Below are positions 28,244 to 37,380 of a stretch of 54,664 bases of DNA, piece by piece. How positions within the stretch are numbered: position 1 is the stretch's first letter; the number at the start of each line of letters is the position of its first letter. The position numbers and the translations under genes are program-made. The notes below the pieces were generated by a model, which was given only the letters and a program-made list of their open reading frames with translations, was not told the origin of the DNA and searched no databases. Origin of the DNA: Gammaproteobacteria bacterium (GTDB lineage: Bacteria; Pseudomonadota; Gammaproteobacteria; DSM-19610); NCBI GenBank assembly GCA_030621785.1, contig JAUXGZ010000002.1:1-54664 (forward strand). Reading direction: 5' to 3'.

Positions 28244-28816
28244 ATGCGCCGAATCCTGCCTGTCTTTCTTAACCTTTGCCTGCTGCTGGCTTCCGTGGCA
28301 ACACACGCGGAGACCGAAATTGCCGGAGTAAAACTGGCCGACAGCTATACCCTGGGCAACCAGACCCTTGCACTCAACGGGGCCGGGATACGCAGCAAGT
28401 TCATTGTCGAGGTGTATGTAGGGGCACTCTACGTCGCAAAACCCACTCACGATGTAAACACGATCCTGGCCGCAGACGGACCCGGAAGCATGCAGATGTA
28501 CATGCTCTATAAACACGTATCGGCCGGCAAGCTTGTCAAGGCATGGACGGAAGGCTTCGCTGCCAACCTGTCCGAACAGGAACTTGGCCACCTGCAGGCC
28601 AGCATCGATAAATTCAACAACATGTTCCCTTCTCTCAAGGAAGGTGACGTCGTACTCATGGACTTCACTCCGGGCAAGGGCACCGAAGTCATTGTGAACA
28701 AGGAATCCAGAGGCGTTGTGGAAGGCAACGACTTCTTCCCTGCCCTGCTGAAAATCTGGATCGGTGAACACCCGGCTGATGATGACCTCAAGGAAGGCCT
28801 GCTGGGCAGCGAGTAA
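28244..28816 (+). CDS. Periplasmic chalcone-isomerase-like protein
   Basis: A 190-residue protein with a signal peptide (MRRILPVFLNLCLLLASVATHA). The mature part begins EIAGVKLADSYTLGNQTLALNGAGIR and contains KFIVEVYVGALYVAKP and YMLYKHVSAGKLVKAWTEGF, the pattern of bacterial chalcone isomerase-like (CHI fold) exported proteins. These usually bind fatty acids or unknown ligands and lack the plant catalytic residues. It ends one base before the dehydrogenase gene. Confidence 0.85.
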   Translation: MRRILPVFLNLCLLLASVATHAETEIAGVKLADSYTLGNQTLALNGAGIRSKFIVEVYVGALYVAKPTHDVNTILAADGPGSMQMYMLYKHVSAGKLVKAWTEGFAANLSEQELGHLQASIDKFNNMFPSLKEGDVVLMDFTPGKGTEVIVNKESRGVVEGNDFFPALLKIWIGEHPADDDLKEGLLGSE

Positions 28817-28817
28817 T

Positions 28818-29783
28818 ATGCAGGCAGTATTTCTCGATCTGGATAGCCTGAATCCACAGGATCTGGACCTGACTCCGTTACACCGACTGCATATCGAGTG
28901 GAACCACCATGACCGTTCAGCAAGCGAACAGCTTGCTGAACGCGCCGCCAATGCCGCCATTCTGGTTACCAACAAGGTTGGCATTGACAGGGCGACCATC
29001 GAAAGCCTGCCAGCGCTACGCCTGATCTGCGTGGCCGCAACCGGCACCAACAACGTGGACCTCGGGGCAGCCAGCGATCACGCTGTCGTGGTCAGCAATG
29101 CCCGCAACTACGCCACCGCCTCGGTTGCCGAACATGTGTTCGCCATGCTGCTGACCCTGTTCCGGCAACTGGATAACTACCGGCAAGGTGTAGCCGGAAG
29201 GGACTGGGCGCAGAGCCCGTATTTCTGCCTGTTCGGCAATACTATCGAGGAACTCTACGGTAGAACTCTCGGTATCGTCGGTTACGGAGTGCTCGGCAGG
29301 GCCGTGGCGGAGCGGGCGCGTGCCTTCGGTATGCAGGTGGAAATTGCCCAACGCCGGCACGTGGACCCCGTCGCTGGACGCATACCACTGGATGAATTGC
29401 TCGAGTCCTGCGATGTGCTCAGCCTGCACTGCCCGTTGACCACGCAGACCCGCGGACTGATCGGTGCACAACAGCTGAAAAGGATGAAACCCGGATCTAT
29501 CCTGGTGAACACGGCGCGCGGCGGCATTGTCGAAGAAGCAGCGCTGCTGGAGGCGTTACAGACCGGGCAGATCGCCGGCGCCGCCGTGGATGTGCTGTTA
29601 CAGGAACCGCCTGACGCATCGAACCCGTTACTGCAGGCAGACCTGCCCGGGCTACTGGTAACCCCGCACGTCGCCTGGGCCAGTCGCCCGGCCCGTCAAC
29701 GCCTGCTGGAGGAAATCGCCACGAACATCAACGCGTTCCTGACGGGAAGCCCGCGTAACCAGGTCAACACACCACCGTCCTGA
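28818..29783 (+). CDS. D-2-hydroxyacid dehydrogenase (glycerate dehydrogenase / hydroxypyruvate reductase type)
   Basis: A 321-residue NAD(P)-dependent oxidoreductase. The Rossmann motif is LGIVGYGVLGRAVAERA; the catalytic Arg lies in VNTARGGIVEE, the Glu in DVLLQEPP and the His in VTPHVAWAS. CVAATGTNNVD and NYATASVAEHVFAMLL are typical of the glycerate dehydrogenase subgroup, which reduces hydroxypyruvate or glyoxylate. The ATG at 28818 follows the previous stop by one base, so it is probably co-transcribed with the CHI-like gene. The substrate is not fixed by the sequence. Confidence 0.88.
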   Translation: MQAVFLDLDSLNPQDLDLTPLHRLHIEWNHHDRSASEQLAERAANAAILVTNKVGIDRATIESLPALRLICVAATGTNNVDLGAASDHAVVVSNARNYATASVAEHVFAMLLTLFRQLDNYRQGVAGRDWAQSPYFCLFGNTIEELYGRTLGIVGYGVLGRAVAERARAFGMQVEIAQRRHVDPVAGRIPLDELLESCDVLSLHCPLTTQTRGLIGAQQLKRMKPGSILVNTARGGIVEEAALLEALQTGQIAGAAVDVLLQEPPDASNPLLQADLPGLLVTPHVAWASRPARQRLLEEIATNINAFLTGSPRNQVNTPPS

Positions 29784-29801
29784 CCGCCTGTCGATGGTCA
29801 T

Positions 29802-30074
29802 TCAGTGTCGGGGACGGCGCAGTCTCCACACCCCGCGCGGCCTGGCGATATTAACCTTCAAACTGCGACCCTCGAACTCGACACCGTCGGTAGCGTCAAC
29901 CGCACCTTCCGCATACTCGTCGTCCATCTCCACAAAGGCGAAACCCCGGGGTTTTCCGGTGTCACGATCGTTGATCAGCTTGACAGACTTCACGTCACCA
30001 TGTTCGGCGAACAGCTGCCAGATCTGGTCTGAAGTCGTTTCAAAAGCAAGGTTTCCGACATATATGGATTTCAT
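29802..30074 (-). CDS. Single-RRM RNA-binding protein
   Basis: A 90-residue protein consisting of one RNA-recognition motif: RNP2 is IYVGNLAF and RNP1 is KPRGFAFVEM, followed by GVEFEGRSLKVNIARPRG. Such small RRM proteins are found in cyanobacteria and many Proteobacteria, some cold-induced. There is almost no glycine-rich tail. AGGAGG lies 12 nt before the ATG, a wide spacing. It converges on the dehydrogenase gene. Confidence 0.92.
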   Translation of the reverse strand: MKSIYVGNLAFETTSDQIWQLFAEHGDVKSVKLINDRDTGKPRGFAFVEMDDEYAEGAVDATDGVEFEGRSLKVNIARPRGVWRLRRPRH

Positions 30075-30278
30075 TGTTGTTTTCGACCTCCTGAGGATAA
30101 TCCGTTCCCGGGATCCAGCCGTGTCTGCCGACAGGGCCATGGCGCCTATTGCGAAAGTATAGCCCAAGTAAACCGCAACGGAAGAGCAATTGCCTGTTCA
30201 CTAGCCGGCTGGCGCCGTTATACTACGATCTGCGCGACGGGGCGCGCCTGCCCGGTTGCAGAAGGGGGAACTTACGTT

Positions 30279-30806
30279 ATGACTACAGGAATTGAAAGCG
30301 TCTGGGTATTGGCTATCGGTTTTGCCGTCCTCGCCGTTGGCGTGATCATTGGCATCGTGATCGGCTACCTTGGACTGGGTGACAGCCGCAAGGCCCAGGA
30401 ATTGCAGGACAATCTGGATGAACTACAACAGGAATTCGATCAGTACAGGGACAAGGTAAGCAACCACTTCCTGCAAACCTCCGCGCTGGTACAGAAAATG
30501 ACCAGCAGCTACCGGCAGGTGTACGAACACCTGGCAAGCGGATCAGAGGAACTGTGTGCAACACCGGTCGATACTCCGCAGCTCGATCTTCCCGATCATC
30601 CCGCGCTGGATGTAGAACAGGACATCGACAAAAACACCGCAACCGACTCCCGGGCAGTGCCGGAGCCGGAGCCGCAGGCTGTGCCGCTTGAGGTGCCGGA
30701 TCAGGCGGTACGGGAAGAAGAAGACGAAGTACTCGGCGATGCTCCGCAGGTGCCGGACCTGGAACTGGAAATACCCCTGCACAAGACGGCGGGCATGAAA
30801 TCCTGA
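30279..30806 (+). CDS. zapG: ZapG/YhcB (DUF1043) cell-division-associated membrane protein
   Basis: A 175-residue protein with one N-terminal transmembrane helix (VWVLAIGFAVLAVGVIIGIVIG), then a coiled coil (LQDNLDELQQEFDQYRDKVSNHF) and the conserved TSALVQKMTSSYRQVYEHLASGSEEL. The tail is acidic and proline-rich. In enterobacteria YhcB/ZapG links cell division with envelope growth. It often sits near degP-type proteases; none is present here. Confidence 0.9.
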   Translation: MTTGIESVWVLAIGFAVLAVGVIIGIVIGYLGLGDSRKAQELQDNLDELQQEFDQYRDKVSNHFLQTSALVQKMTSSYRQVYEHLASGSEELCATPVDTPQLDLPDHPALDVEQDIDKNTATDSRAVPEPEPQAVPLEVPDQAVREEEDEVLGDAPQVPDLELEIPLHKTAGMKS

Positions 30807-30819
30807 CGGCAGGATAAAT

Positions 30820-31239
30820 TCAGGACTCACCGTATATCGTGACGGATACCCGTCTCTGGTGCGGCATCTGCCGGTGCTCCCAGAGATAGATCCCCTGCCA
30901 GGTTCCAAGATCACAGCGACCGTCAACCAATGGCAGGCTAAGGGAATTACTGGTCAGAATGCTGCGCACATGCGCCGGCATATCGTCGACGCCCTCATCC
31001 GTGTGCCTGAACAGCGGATCACCGTCAGGAACCAGGCGCGCCATGAAGCGCTCCAGGTCGGCACGCACCTGCGGATCGGCATTTTCACATAAAATCAGCG
31101 ATGCGCTGGTATGGTGCGCAAAGACCAGCACTATCCCCGTAGCCAGGCCTGAATCACGCACACAGGCGTACACCTGATCACCGATCAGAAGACTGCCCCG
31201 ACCCGGCGTGGCAACGCTGAACGAACCCTGGTACATCAT
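30820..31239 (-). CDS. YjbQ/UPF0047 family protein
   Basis: A 139-residue protein with VFAHHTSASLILCENADPQVRADLE, the FRHTDEGVDDMPAHVRSIL segment and LGTWQGIYLWEHR, the complete UPF0047 signature with conserved histidines. Members are annotated as secondary thiamine-phosphate synthases because E. coli YjbQ has weak activity of that type; the real role is unclear. Two tandem ATGs occur at 31239 and 31236. It is divergent from typA. Confidence 0.92.
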   Translation of the reverse strand: MMYQGSFSVATPGRGSLLIGDQVYACVRDSGLATGIVLVFAHHTSASLILCENADPQVRADLERFMARLVPDGDPLFRHTDEGVDDMPAHVRSILTSNSLSLPLVDGRCDLGTWQGIYLWEHRQMPHQRRVSVTIYGES

Positions 31240-31251
31240 ATTAGACCCCTC

Positions 31252-31280
31252 TTATACTTGTGTACGAAATCAGGTATAAT
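31252..31280 (+). promoter_or_regulatory. Probable typA promoter
   Basis: A perfect TATAAT lies at 31275-31280, 28 nt before the typA GTG. The best -35 at 17-base spacing is TTATAC (31252-31257), which is weak, so the promoter depends mainly on its -10 box. Confidence 0.5.
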
Positions 31281-31308
31281 TTGATTCCTTTACCTGCGAG
31301 AAAGTACC

Positions 31309-33123
31309 GTGATCGAACGCCTGCGTAATATTGCTATCATCGCCCACGTTGACCACGGGAAAACCACCCTTGTCGACCAGCTCCTGTCCCAGTCCGGAAC
31401 GCTCGGCGAGCGCTCCAACGCGCCTGAGCGCGTCATGGACTCCAACGATCTGGAACGCGAACGCGGTATTACCATACTATCGAAAAACACCGCTATAGAG
31501 TGGCAGGACTATCACATCAATATCGTCGACACTCCCGGACACGCCGACTTCGGTGGTGAAGTGGAACGTGTTCTGTCGATGGTAGATTCAGTGCTGTTGC
31601 TGGTGGACGCCGTTGAGGGCCCCATGCCCCAGACCCGCTTTGTCACCCAAAAGGCATTGCAGCAGGGACTCAGGCCAATTGTCGTCATCAACAAGATCGA
31701 CCGGCCGGGCGCGCGCCCTGACTGGGTACTGGACCAGACCTTTGACCTGTTCGATCGGCTTAATGCCAGCGATGAACAACTTGATTTTCCGGTCATCTAC
31801 GCATCCGGACTGCAGGGTTTTGCCAGTGATGATTCCGACGCTCGCGACGGCGATATGACTCCGTTGTTCGAACTGATCGTAGAGAAAGTGCCGGCTCCAC
31901 AAGTTAATCTGGAAGGTGGCTTCCTGATGCAGATCAGCTCGCTGGACTACAACAGCTACGTCGGCGTTATCGGTATTGGCCGCATCAACCGCGGCACGGT
32001 CAGCACCAACACCCAGGTAACCGTTGTGGACCGCGATGGTAAACAGCGCAACGCGCGTATCCTGCAACTGTACGGCTTTCTGGGACTGGAACGCATCGAA
32101 GTAACGGAAGCACGGGCCGGTGATATCATCGCCTTTACCGGCATCGACAAACTCGGCATCTCCGACACGCTGTGCCATCCCTCCCAGATCGAGCAACTGC
32201 CACCGCTGAGTGTCGATGAACCCACGGTCAGCATGACTTTCCAGGTGAATAATTCCCCGTTTGCCGGGCGTGAAGGGAAGTTCGTCACCTCACGCCAGGT
32301 TCGCGAACGTCTCGCACGCGAACTGATCCACAACGTGGCACTGCGTGTTGAAGACACCGGGGATCCGGACAAATTCCGGGTTTCCGGACGGGGCGAACTA
32401 CACCTGTCGATCCTGATAGAGAACATGCGCCGTGAAGGCTACGAACTCGGCGTCTCCCGGCCCGAAGTCATCTATCGCGAAATCGACGGCGCGTTACAGG
32501 AGCCCTTTGAGCAACTGACCGTGGATGTCGAGGACAAGCATCAGGGCACGGTAATGGAGAAACTGGGCGAGCGCGGGGCGGACCTGCAAAACATGGTGCC
32601 GGACGGCAATGGCAGGGTACGACTCGATTTCAGCATCCCGTCACGTGGACTGATCGGCTTCCGCACCGAGTTTCTTACCGCAACCCAGGGCAGCGGCCTG
32701 TTGTACAACGTGTTCGACCACTATGCACCGGTCAGAAAAGGCAGCTTCGGCAACCGTATCAACGGCGTTCTGATTGCCAACGGTGCCGGCAAAGCCCTGG
32801 GCTATGCGCTGTTCAACCTTCAGGAACGTGGTCGGATGTTCATCGACCCGGGCACCGAAGTCTACGAAGGCATGGTAATTGGAATCCATGCCCGCGCCAA
32901 CGACCTGATCGTCAACCCGCTCAAGGCCAAGCAACTTACCAACGTCCGCGCCGCCGGCACTGATGAAAACATTCTGCTGACACCGCCGATCCGCATGTCC
33001 CTGGAACAGGCCCTGGAGTTCATCGACGATGACGAACTGGTGGAAGTAACGCCGGAAAGCATCCGGCTGCGCAAAAAATTGCTACTGGAGCACGAGCGCA
33101 AGCGGGCAGCACGCGCCAGCTGA
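31309..33123 (+). CDS. typA: Ribosome-associated GTPase TypA/BipA
   Basis: A translational GTPase of 604 residues, the normal length. G1 is [10 protein letters not shown], the switch I region RGITIL, G3 DTPGHADFG and G4 [10 protein letters not shown]; the C-terminal half holds the EF-G-like domains III and V and the TypA-specific domain ([15 protein letters not shown], then [10 protein letters not shown]). It assists 50S assembly, especially in the cold, and affects virulence and stress in enterobacteria. The start codon is GTG ([17 protein letters not shown]). Confidence 0.97.
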   Translation: MIERLRNIAIIAHVDHGKTTLVDQLLSQSGTLGERSNAPERVMDSNDLERERGITILSKNTAIEWQDYHINIVDTPGHADFGGEVERVLSMVDSVLLLVDAVEGPMPQTRFVTQKALQQGLRPIVVINKIDRPGARPDWVLDQTFDLFDRLNASDEQLDFPVIYASGLQGFASDDSDARDGDMTPLFELIVEKVPAPQVNLEGGFLMQISSLDYNSYVGVIGIGRINRGTVSTNTQVTVVDRDGKQRNARILQLYGFLGLERIEVTEARAGDIIAFTGIDKLGISDTLCHPSQIEQLPPLSVDEPTVSMTFQVNNSPFAGREGKFVTSRQVRERLARELIHNVALRVEDTGDPDKFRVSGRGELHLSILIENMRREGYELGVSRPEVIYREIDGALQEPFEQLTVDVEDKHQGTVMEKLGERGADLQNMVPDGNGRVRLDFSIPSRGLIGFRTEFLTATQGSGLLYNVFDHYAPVRKGSFGNRINGVLIANGAGKALGYALFNLQERGRMFIDPGTEVYEGMVIGIHARANDLIVNPLKAKQLTNVRAAGTDENILLTPPIRMSLEQALEFIDDDELVEVTPESIRLRKKLLLEHERKRAARAS

Positions 33124-33153
33124 TCCAGCTCTGAATCGGTCGTTAATTTGTAA

Positions 33154-34515
33154 CTATTCAGGCGACGGCGCCCCCGCCTGTGGATACTGTCCGGACATCA
33201 CCATGTCTTTCAGTGTCCGCTCACCCAGCTTATCTTCCAGCGCCTGCTCCACCGCCTGCATTGTTGCCTCTGCCCCGGCCTGATGGGACAGGTGGTGCAG
33301 TGTCAGCAGTCGGGTTTCGCCTGCACGACGCATCACATGCAGCAACTCGCTCACACGAACAGCATCGATATCACGCCGTGGCAGATACACGGGCGGCACT
33401 TCGCTGGTCTCCGCAACAAAGCCTGCTTCTTCCAGAACACGCAACACATGGTATACCGGCTGCATTGGCAACCCTATATATTGAACAAAGTCATCCAGTG
33501 ACCACGGTTCCTGCTGATGGATATAGCGTTCTGCAATCAGGAACATTAGCTGCAGTGCAAGGTATTCACGCAAGCGGTTGCTCAGCGAGACCTGCACAGG
33601 ATGACGAGTGAGATACTGCGGATACTGCACATAAAAGGACACCTTTGCCCCCAGCAACAGAATCCACCAATTCAGATATAACCAGATCAACAACAGAACA
33701 AGAATTGCGAATCCGGAGTAGATTGCTGCATAGCGCGATGACGACGCGATAAATGCCGCAAAACCCCAGCCACTGGTTTGCCAGAGTATACCGGCCAGCA
33801 CACCACCGGCCAGCGCCGGCAACAGGCGAACACGCGTATTGGGAACCAGTATGTAGGCAAATGTAAATGCTGCGATAACCAACAGGTAAGGTAGCAGGTT
33901 GCTGCCCGACACAATGATGCGCCCGACCGGTTCTACATTCATGACTCCTTTCACCAGAGCGTTGTTCATGACGGCAGCCGTCAGCCCAAGCGCCGCGAAC
34001 ACCAGAACCGGCCCGACCAGGATTACACCCAGGTAACTGAAGATACGCCGTGAGAACTCTCGCAAACGCTCGACCTGCCACAGAGAGTTAAACGAGGATT
34101 CAACTTTTTGTGTAAGGGAAACAACAGTATATAGAAGAAACACCAGACCGATAGAACCAAGAACGCCGACCTTCACATTCTCTACAAAACCTATAATGCT
34201 GGCCGAAAGATTGCGTCCCTCCTCGCCCAATGGCGCAAGAAAGTTATTCAGCAACGGCTCCAGCTCGTTATGCACACCGAATCCCTTCAGCACTGAAAAA
34301 CTGACTGCCAGCAACGGAACCACCGAAAGCAGAGTGGTGTATACCAGGCTTGCTGCACGCACGCTCAACTCACCATCAAACTGATCCCTGATCAGCACAA
34401 TCAACATCCGTACTGACAAGCGTGACCAGCGATCGATCCCGTGTAACGCGTGCAGATCATCCTTCCATAACCAGTTCATGACTTGCTGGTAGCATTTGAA
34501 TTTCGCAATGTTCAT
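33154..34515 (-). CDS. YihY-family inner-membrane protein with a C-terminal winged-helix-like extension
   Basis: The N-terminal 290 residues contain six hydrophobic segments and the YihY/UPF0761 signature (LSVRAASLVYTTLLSVVPLLAVS, NLLPYLLVIAAFTFAYILVPN, AIYSGFAILVLLLIWLYLNWWILLLGA). The family was once called RNase BN, wrongly. After the last helix there are about 130 residues resembling a winged helix (LDDFVQYIGLPMQPVYHVLRVLEEAGFV), as in long YihY proteins of gammaproteobacteria. The ATG at 34515 (MNIAKFKCYQQ) is favoured over a longer frame start. It ends 30 nt after typA on the opposite strand. Confidence 0.87.
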   Translation of the reverse strand: MNIAKFKCYQQVMNWLWKDDLHALHGIDRWSRLSVRMLIVLIRDQFDGELSVRAASLVYTTLLSVVPLLAVSFSVLKGFGVHNELEPLLNNFLAPLGEEGRNLSASIIGFVENVKVGVLGSIGLVFLLYTVVSLTQKVESSFNSLWQVERLREFSRRIFSYLGVILVGPVLVFAALGLTAAVMNNALVKGVMNVEPVGRIIVSGSNLLPYLLVIAAFTFAYILVPNTRVRLLPALAGGVLAGILWQTSGWGFAAFIASSSRYAAIYSGFAILVLLLIWLYLNWWILLLGAKVSFYVQYPQYLTRHPVQVSLSNRLREYLALQLMFLIAERYIHQQEPWSLDDFVQYIGLPMQPVYHVLRVLEEAGFVAETSEVPPVYLPRRDIDAVRVSELLHVMRRAGETRLLTLHHLSHQAGAEATMQAVEQALEDKLGERTLKDMVMSGQYPQAGAPSPE

Positions 34516-34920
34516 AACACGGAGACTTCCACCTGTTTGTTGCACTTATACAACTTGGCAACCGTAATCACGGCACTCAAGGCATGAAATGACAGCTTCC
34601 TGCAAAAATATTTTTCAGCAGGAAAAACTTCGCGACGACCCACCTGCCTTATAGCTTAACTGCACGTACAGCCTGAATAATTTCGAGACACATGAAGCAA
34701 TACACTATTATTTACTTTCAAAACACATCCTACTGCAAGCAGAGCTGTAACTACATCACATGACATCAAGATAAAACAGCATGCAATGAAAGCCAAGCTT
34801 ACAGCATAAACATAGAGCCAAACCTTACTTAAGTGTTGTAATTTATTATTTTTCAATTAAAGTTTTAAATGCAAACGCCGTTACGTTGCGCGAACCATGT
34901 ATCGTTAAGGAGATATCCTC
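34516..34920. other. AT-rich divergent intergenic region
   Basis: About 405 bases without a convincing gene, clearly richer in A and T than the flanking genes (especially 34650-34870). It separates yihY (minus) from the H1-like gene (plus) and must hold both promoters; no clear -35/-10 pair stands out. A 66-codon open frame on the minus strand (34656-34856) has no ribosome-binding site and a Cys-rich, unfamiliar translation. Confidence 0.5.
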
Positions 34921-35214
34921 ATGGCAGTACGGAAGAAGACCGTCAAACGTAAGACCGCCGCCAGGAAAAAGAAGGTGGTTTCCAAGAAGAGAGTTGCCAA
35001 GAAAAAGGTAGCCAAGAAAAAGGTTACCCGGAAAAAGGCCGCCAAGAAAAAAGCAGCCAAAAAGAAGGTAGCCAAAAAGAAGGTAGCCAAAAAGAAGGTA
35101 GCCAAGAAAAAAGCTGCCAAGAAAAAAGTAGCCAAAAAGAAGGTTACCAGGAAGAAGGCTGCCAAGAAAAAAGTAGCCAAAAAGCGTGTCACCAAGAAGA
35201 AAGCGCACCTCTAA
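34921..35214 (+). CDS. Lysine-repeat histone-H1-like protein (AlgP type)
   Basis: A 97-residue, extremely basic protein made almost only of Lys, Ala, Val and Arg, with about a dozen five-residue repeats such as KKKVA and KKKAA. This matches the C-terminal tail of AlgP and bacterial H1-like proteins, which bind DNA without sequence preference. There is no globular domain. AAGGAG lies 8 nt before the ATG, and a strong terminator follows, so it is an expressed single gene. Its likely role is DNA compaction or condensation of nucleic acid; length varies between strains because of the repeats. Confidence 0.85.
   Translation: MAVRKKTVKRKTAARKKKVVSKKRVAKKKVAKKKVTRKKAAKKKAAKKKVAKKKVAKKKVAKKKAAKKKVAKKKVTRKKAAKKKVAKKRVTKKKAHL
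34990..35190 (+). repeat. Tandem 15-bp repeats inside the H1-like gene
   Basis: Units close to GCCAAGAAAAAGGTA or GCCAAAAAGAAGGTA repeat about a dozen times with synonymous changes. They encode the KKVAK units and invite replication slippage, so copy number may differ among strains. Confidence 0.8.
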
Positions 35215-35228
35215 ACCCGGTAGCGACT

Positions 35229-35260
35229 AAAAAAGGCCTGCAGTTGCAGGCCTTTTTTTT
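35229..35260 (+). terminator. Rho-independent terminator after the H1-like gene
   Basis: Stem GGCCTGC/GCAGGCC (35235-35241 with 35246-35252), short loop AGTT, followed by eight T and preceded by an A-run, so it may work in both directions. Confidence 0.92.
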
Positions 35261-35355
35261 GCCCTGCGAAATTTGGCTTATAGTGACGCAAGACCTAAAC
35301 AGGCTGACGATTCTGCCGATATCCCGCCAACAAGTATAAGTATCGGAGACCTCGA

Positions 35356-36594
35356 ATGACTGAACTGTTGGCCAGTAAACCTGTAATCCTGGTAGTAGAC
35401 GACTCCAGACTGATGCGCGTTGCAGCGCGCAAGATCCTTAAAGCCGGGTTTGAAATAGAGGAAGCACCGGATGGAGAGGTCGCCTGGGACACGCTTCAGA
35501 AAGACGGCCGGATAACATTGGTAATGTCCGATCTGTCCATGCCTCACATGGACGGACTGGAATTACTGGAAAAAATCAGGACAGCAGACGATTGTCGACT
35601 TCGGGAACTGCCGGTAATCATTGTTACCGGTGCAGAAGACGATGACGGCAGCAAGAAAACCGCACTGGCAGCCGGTGCCAGTGATTTTATCACCAAGCCG
35701 TTTGACTCCATACAACTGGTTGCCCGCACCCGCTCCCAGATAAACCAGCAACGTACCCGGCAGGACCTGAAACACAGCGAAGATGTAAAACAGAACCTGG
35801 AAAAACACAGCAGGCTCGACTCGCTCACCGGTCTGGCTAATGCCCGGGCATTTACCGATCGGCTCGAGGACGACATTTCCTACGCAAAACGTCACCGAAC
35901 CGAACTGGCGGTGGTACAGATCAGGATCGACAGGTACAAGATTCTGTTCCTGCGCAAAGGCAAACAGGTCGCCGAAGAGGTACTGCAAAAGCTGGCCGGG
36001 ATGTTTACCCGCACACGCAGACAGGAAGATACCGTGGCCCGGCTTTCCCTGGACACCTTCGCCATACTCATGCCTTCAGCCAACCATGCCGGTGCCGGCG
36101 CGATAGCCGAAACGCTCAGAGCCGATATCGAACGACTGGTGTTGACAGAAGATGGCCCGGAACTACAAACGAGCGCCAGTATTGCAGTCACCACGCCACT
36201 CATTGAGCATGGCGTCACTGCCGCGCATTTACTGGAAGACGGGAACACCAAACTGGACCTGGCCAGGAAAGCCGGTGGTAACTGTGTACAACATCAACTG
36301 TCCGCGCAGGCGACCGGACATGAATCGCCGGCCATCGCAGCTACCGGCGACCATGCCACGACGGGCGTGAGCATAGCCAGTCCGGCTGACGTCCACCGGG
36401 CCCTCGATCAGCTGGCCGCGGGCAAGACGCCCGATACGGACCTTAACGAAATCGCCAGAGCCCTGCTCCCCTTTCTCAGGTCGTGGAACCACTCCAGAAA
36501 CCGGCAATACACCGGTCTCGTCGAACAACTGGAACGCGCATTGCAGTACAGGGAGGCAGCCGGTGCAAGGCCTGATACCGGCAAAGCTCCCTGA
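35356..36594 (+). CDS. Response regulator with a degenerate GGDEF domain
   Basis: A 412-residue protein. Residues 10-130 form a receiver domain: Asp15/Asp16, phospho-acceptor Asp59 in VMSDLSMPHMDG and Lys114 in FITKPFD are intact. Residues 150-305 form a GGDEF fold starting DSLTGLANARAF, but the catalytic GGDEF is SLDTF (231-235) and the usual FK..ND..GH..GD stretch reads YKILFLRKGKQVAEE, so it cannot make c-di-GMP by the normal mechanism. The C-terminal 100 residues are of unknown fold. It may act as a phosphorylation-controlled receptor. No histidine kinase is adjacent. Confidence 0.85.
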   Translation: MTELLASKPVILVVDDSRLMRVAARKILKAGFEIEEAPDGEVAWDTLQKDGRITLVMSDLSMPHMDGLELLEKIRTADDCRLRELPVIIVTGAEDDDGSKKTALAAGASDFITKPFDSIQLVARTRSQINQQRTRQDLKHSEDVKQNLEKHSRLDSLTGLANARAFTDRLEDDISYAKRHRTELAVVQIRIDRYKILFLRKGKQVAEEVLQKLAGMFTRTRRQEDTVARLSLDTFAILMPSANHAGAGAIAETLRADIERLVLTEDGPELQTSASIAVTTPLIEHGVTAAHLLEDGNTKLDLARKAGGNCVQHQLSAQATGHESPAIAATGDHATTGVSIASPADVHRALDQLAAGKTPDTDLNEIARALLPFLRSWNHSRNRQYTGLVEQLERALQYREAAGARPDTGKAP

Positions 36595-36827
36595 ACGCAT
36601 AACAAACCCCTCTTTGCGGGTTACCAAGCGGGTTCCGTTACCGATTTCAGACCCCCGATCCAGTTGGAGTACCCGGCCTGAAACATTGGGCCAAACTCTC
36701 CACCAGCCCGCGCAAATGAAGAAAATTCCCCACCGGAACAAAGATCAGGCGAGATCATGTCGATCTGGTGAGGAATCCGGGCTAGAATAGGAGTCCATGC
36801 AACTCTAACTGGTCAACGGCTACTCCT
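36595..36827. other. Intergenic region upstream of fabA
   Basis: About 230 bases with no gene. It must carry the fabA-fabB promoter; no clear FabR- or FadR-like palindrome was recognised. Confidence 0.4.
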
Positions 36828-37370
36828 ATGACGACACAACCACAAGCCTTGCACAAGAACACACAAAGCCGGTTTTCTCACGCAGAGCTTCTGCAGTGCG
36901 GCCACGGTGAGCTGTTTGGCCCCGACAATGCCCGCTTGCCGCTGCCCCCCATGCTCATGTTCGACCGTATTACACACATCAGCGATGAGGGCGGCATCTA
37001 CGGCAAAGGCTCGATAGTCGCAGAACTCGATATCAACCCGGAACTCTGGTTCTTCGGCTGTCATTTCGAAACCGACCCGGTAATGCCGGGCTGCCTGGGA
37101 CTGGATGCCATGTGGCAACTGATCGGTTTCTTCCTCGGCTGGTTGGGCGGACCGGGTCGCGGCCGCGCGCTGGGCGGCAGCGAGATCAAGTATTCGGGTC
37201 AGGTTACCCCCAGGAACAAACTGGTGAGTTACCGCATAGACATGCGTCGTGTCATGCAACGTAAACTGTATATGGGTATTGCTGACGCCGTGATGGCCGT
37301 CGACGGCAAAGATATCTACCACGCAAAAAGTCTGCGGGTAGGATTATTCACCTCCACTGATAATTTCTAG
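36828..37370 (+). CDS. fabA: 3-hydroxydecanoyl-ACP dehydratase/isomerase FabA
   Basis: This bifunctional enzyme dehydrates 3-hydroxydecanoyl-ACP and isomerises the trans-2 to the cis-3 double bond, starting anaerobic unsaturated fatty-acid synthesis. The active-site pair is His79 and Asp93 within [20 protein letters not shown], and PPMLMFDRI is the substrate-tunnel signature. At 180 residues it is slightly longer than E. coli FabA at the N-terminus. fabB follows after 10 nt. Confidence 0.97.
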   Translation: MTTQPQALHKNTQSRFSHAELLQCGHGELFGPDNARLPLPPMLMFDRITHISDEGGIYGKGSIVAELDINPELWFFGCHFETDPVMPGCLGLDAMWQLIGFFLGWLGGPGRGRALGGSEIKYSGQVTPRNKLVSYRIDMRRVMQRKLYMGIADAVMAVDGKDIYHAKSLRVGLFTSTDNF

Positions 37371-37380
37371 GAATTCAGAT

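Noticed and set aside
34656-34856. A 66-codon frame on the minus strand with hydrophobic, Cys-rich translation
   Set aside because: It lies in AT-rich DNA, has no ribosome-binding site and resembles no known family; more likely chance.
34990-35190. Regular 15-bp repeats that might suggest a CRISPR-like or satellite array
   Set aside because: The repeats have no spacers and encode the KKVAK units of the H1-like protein.
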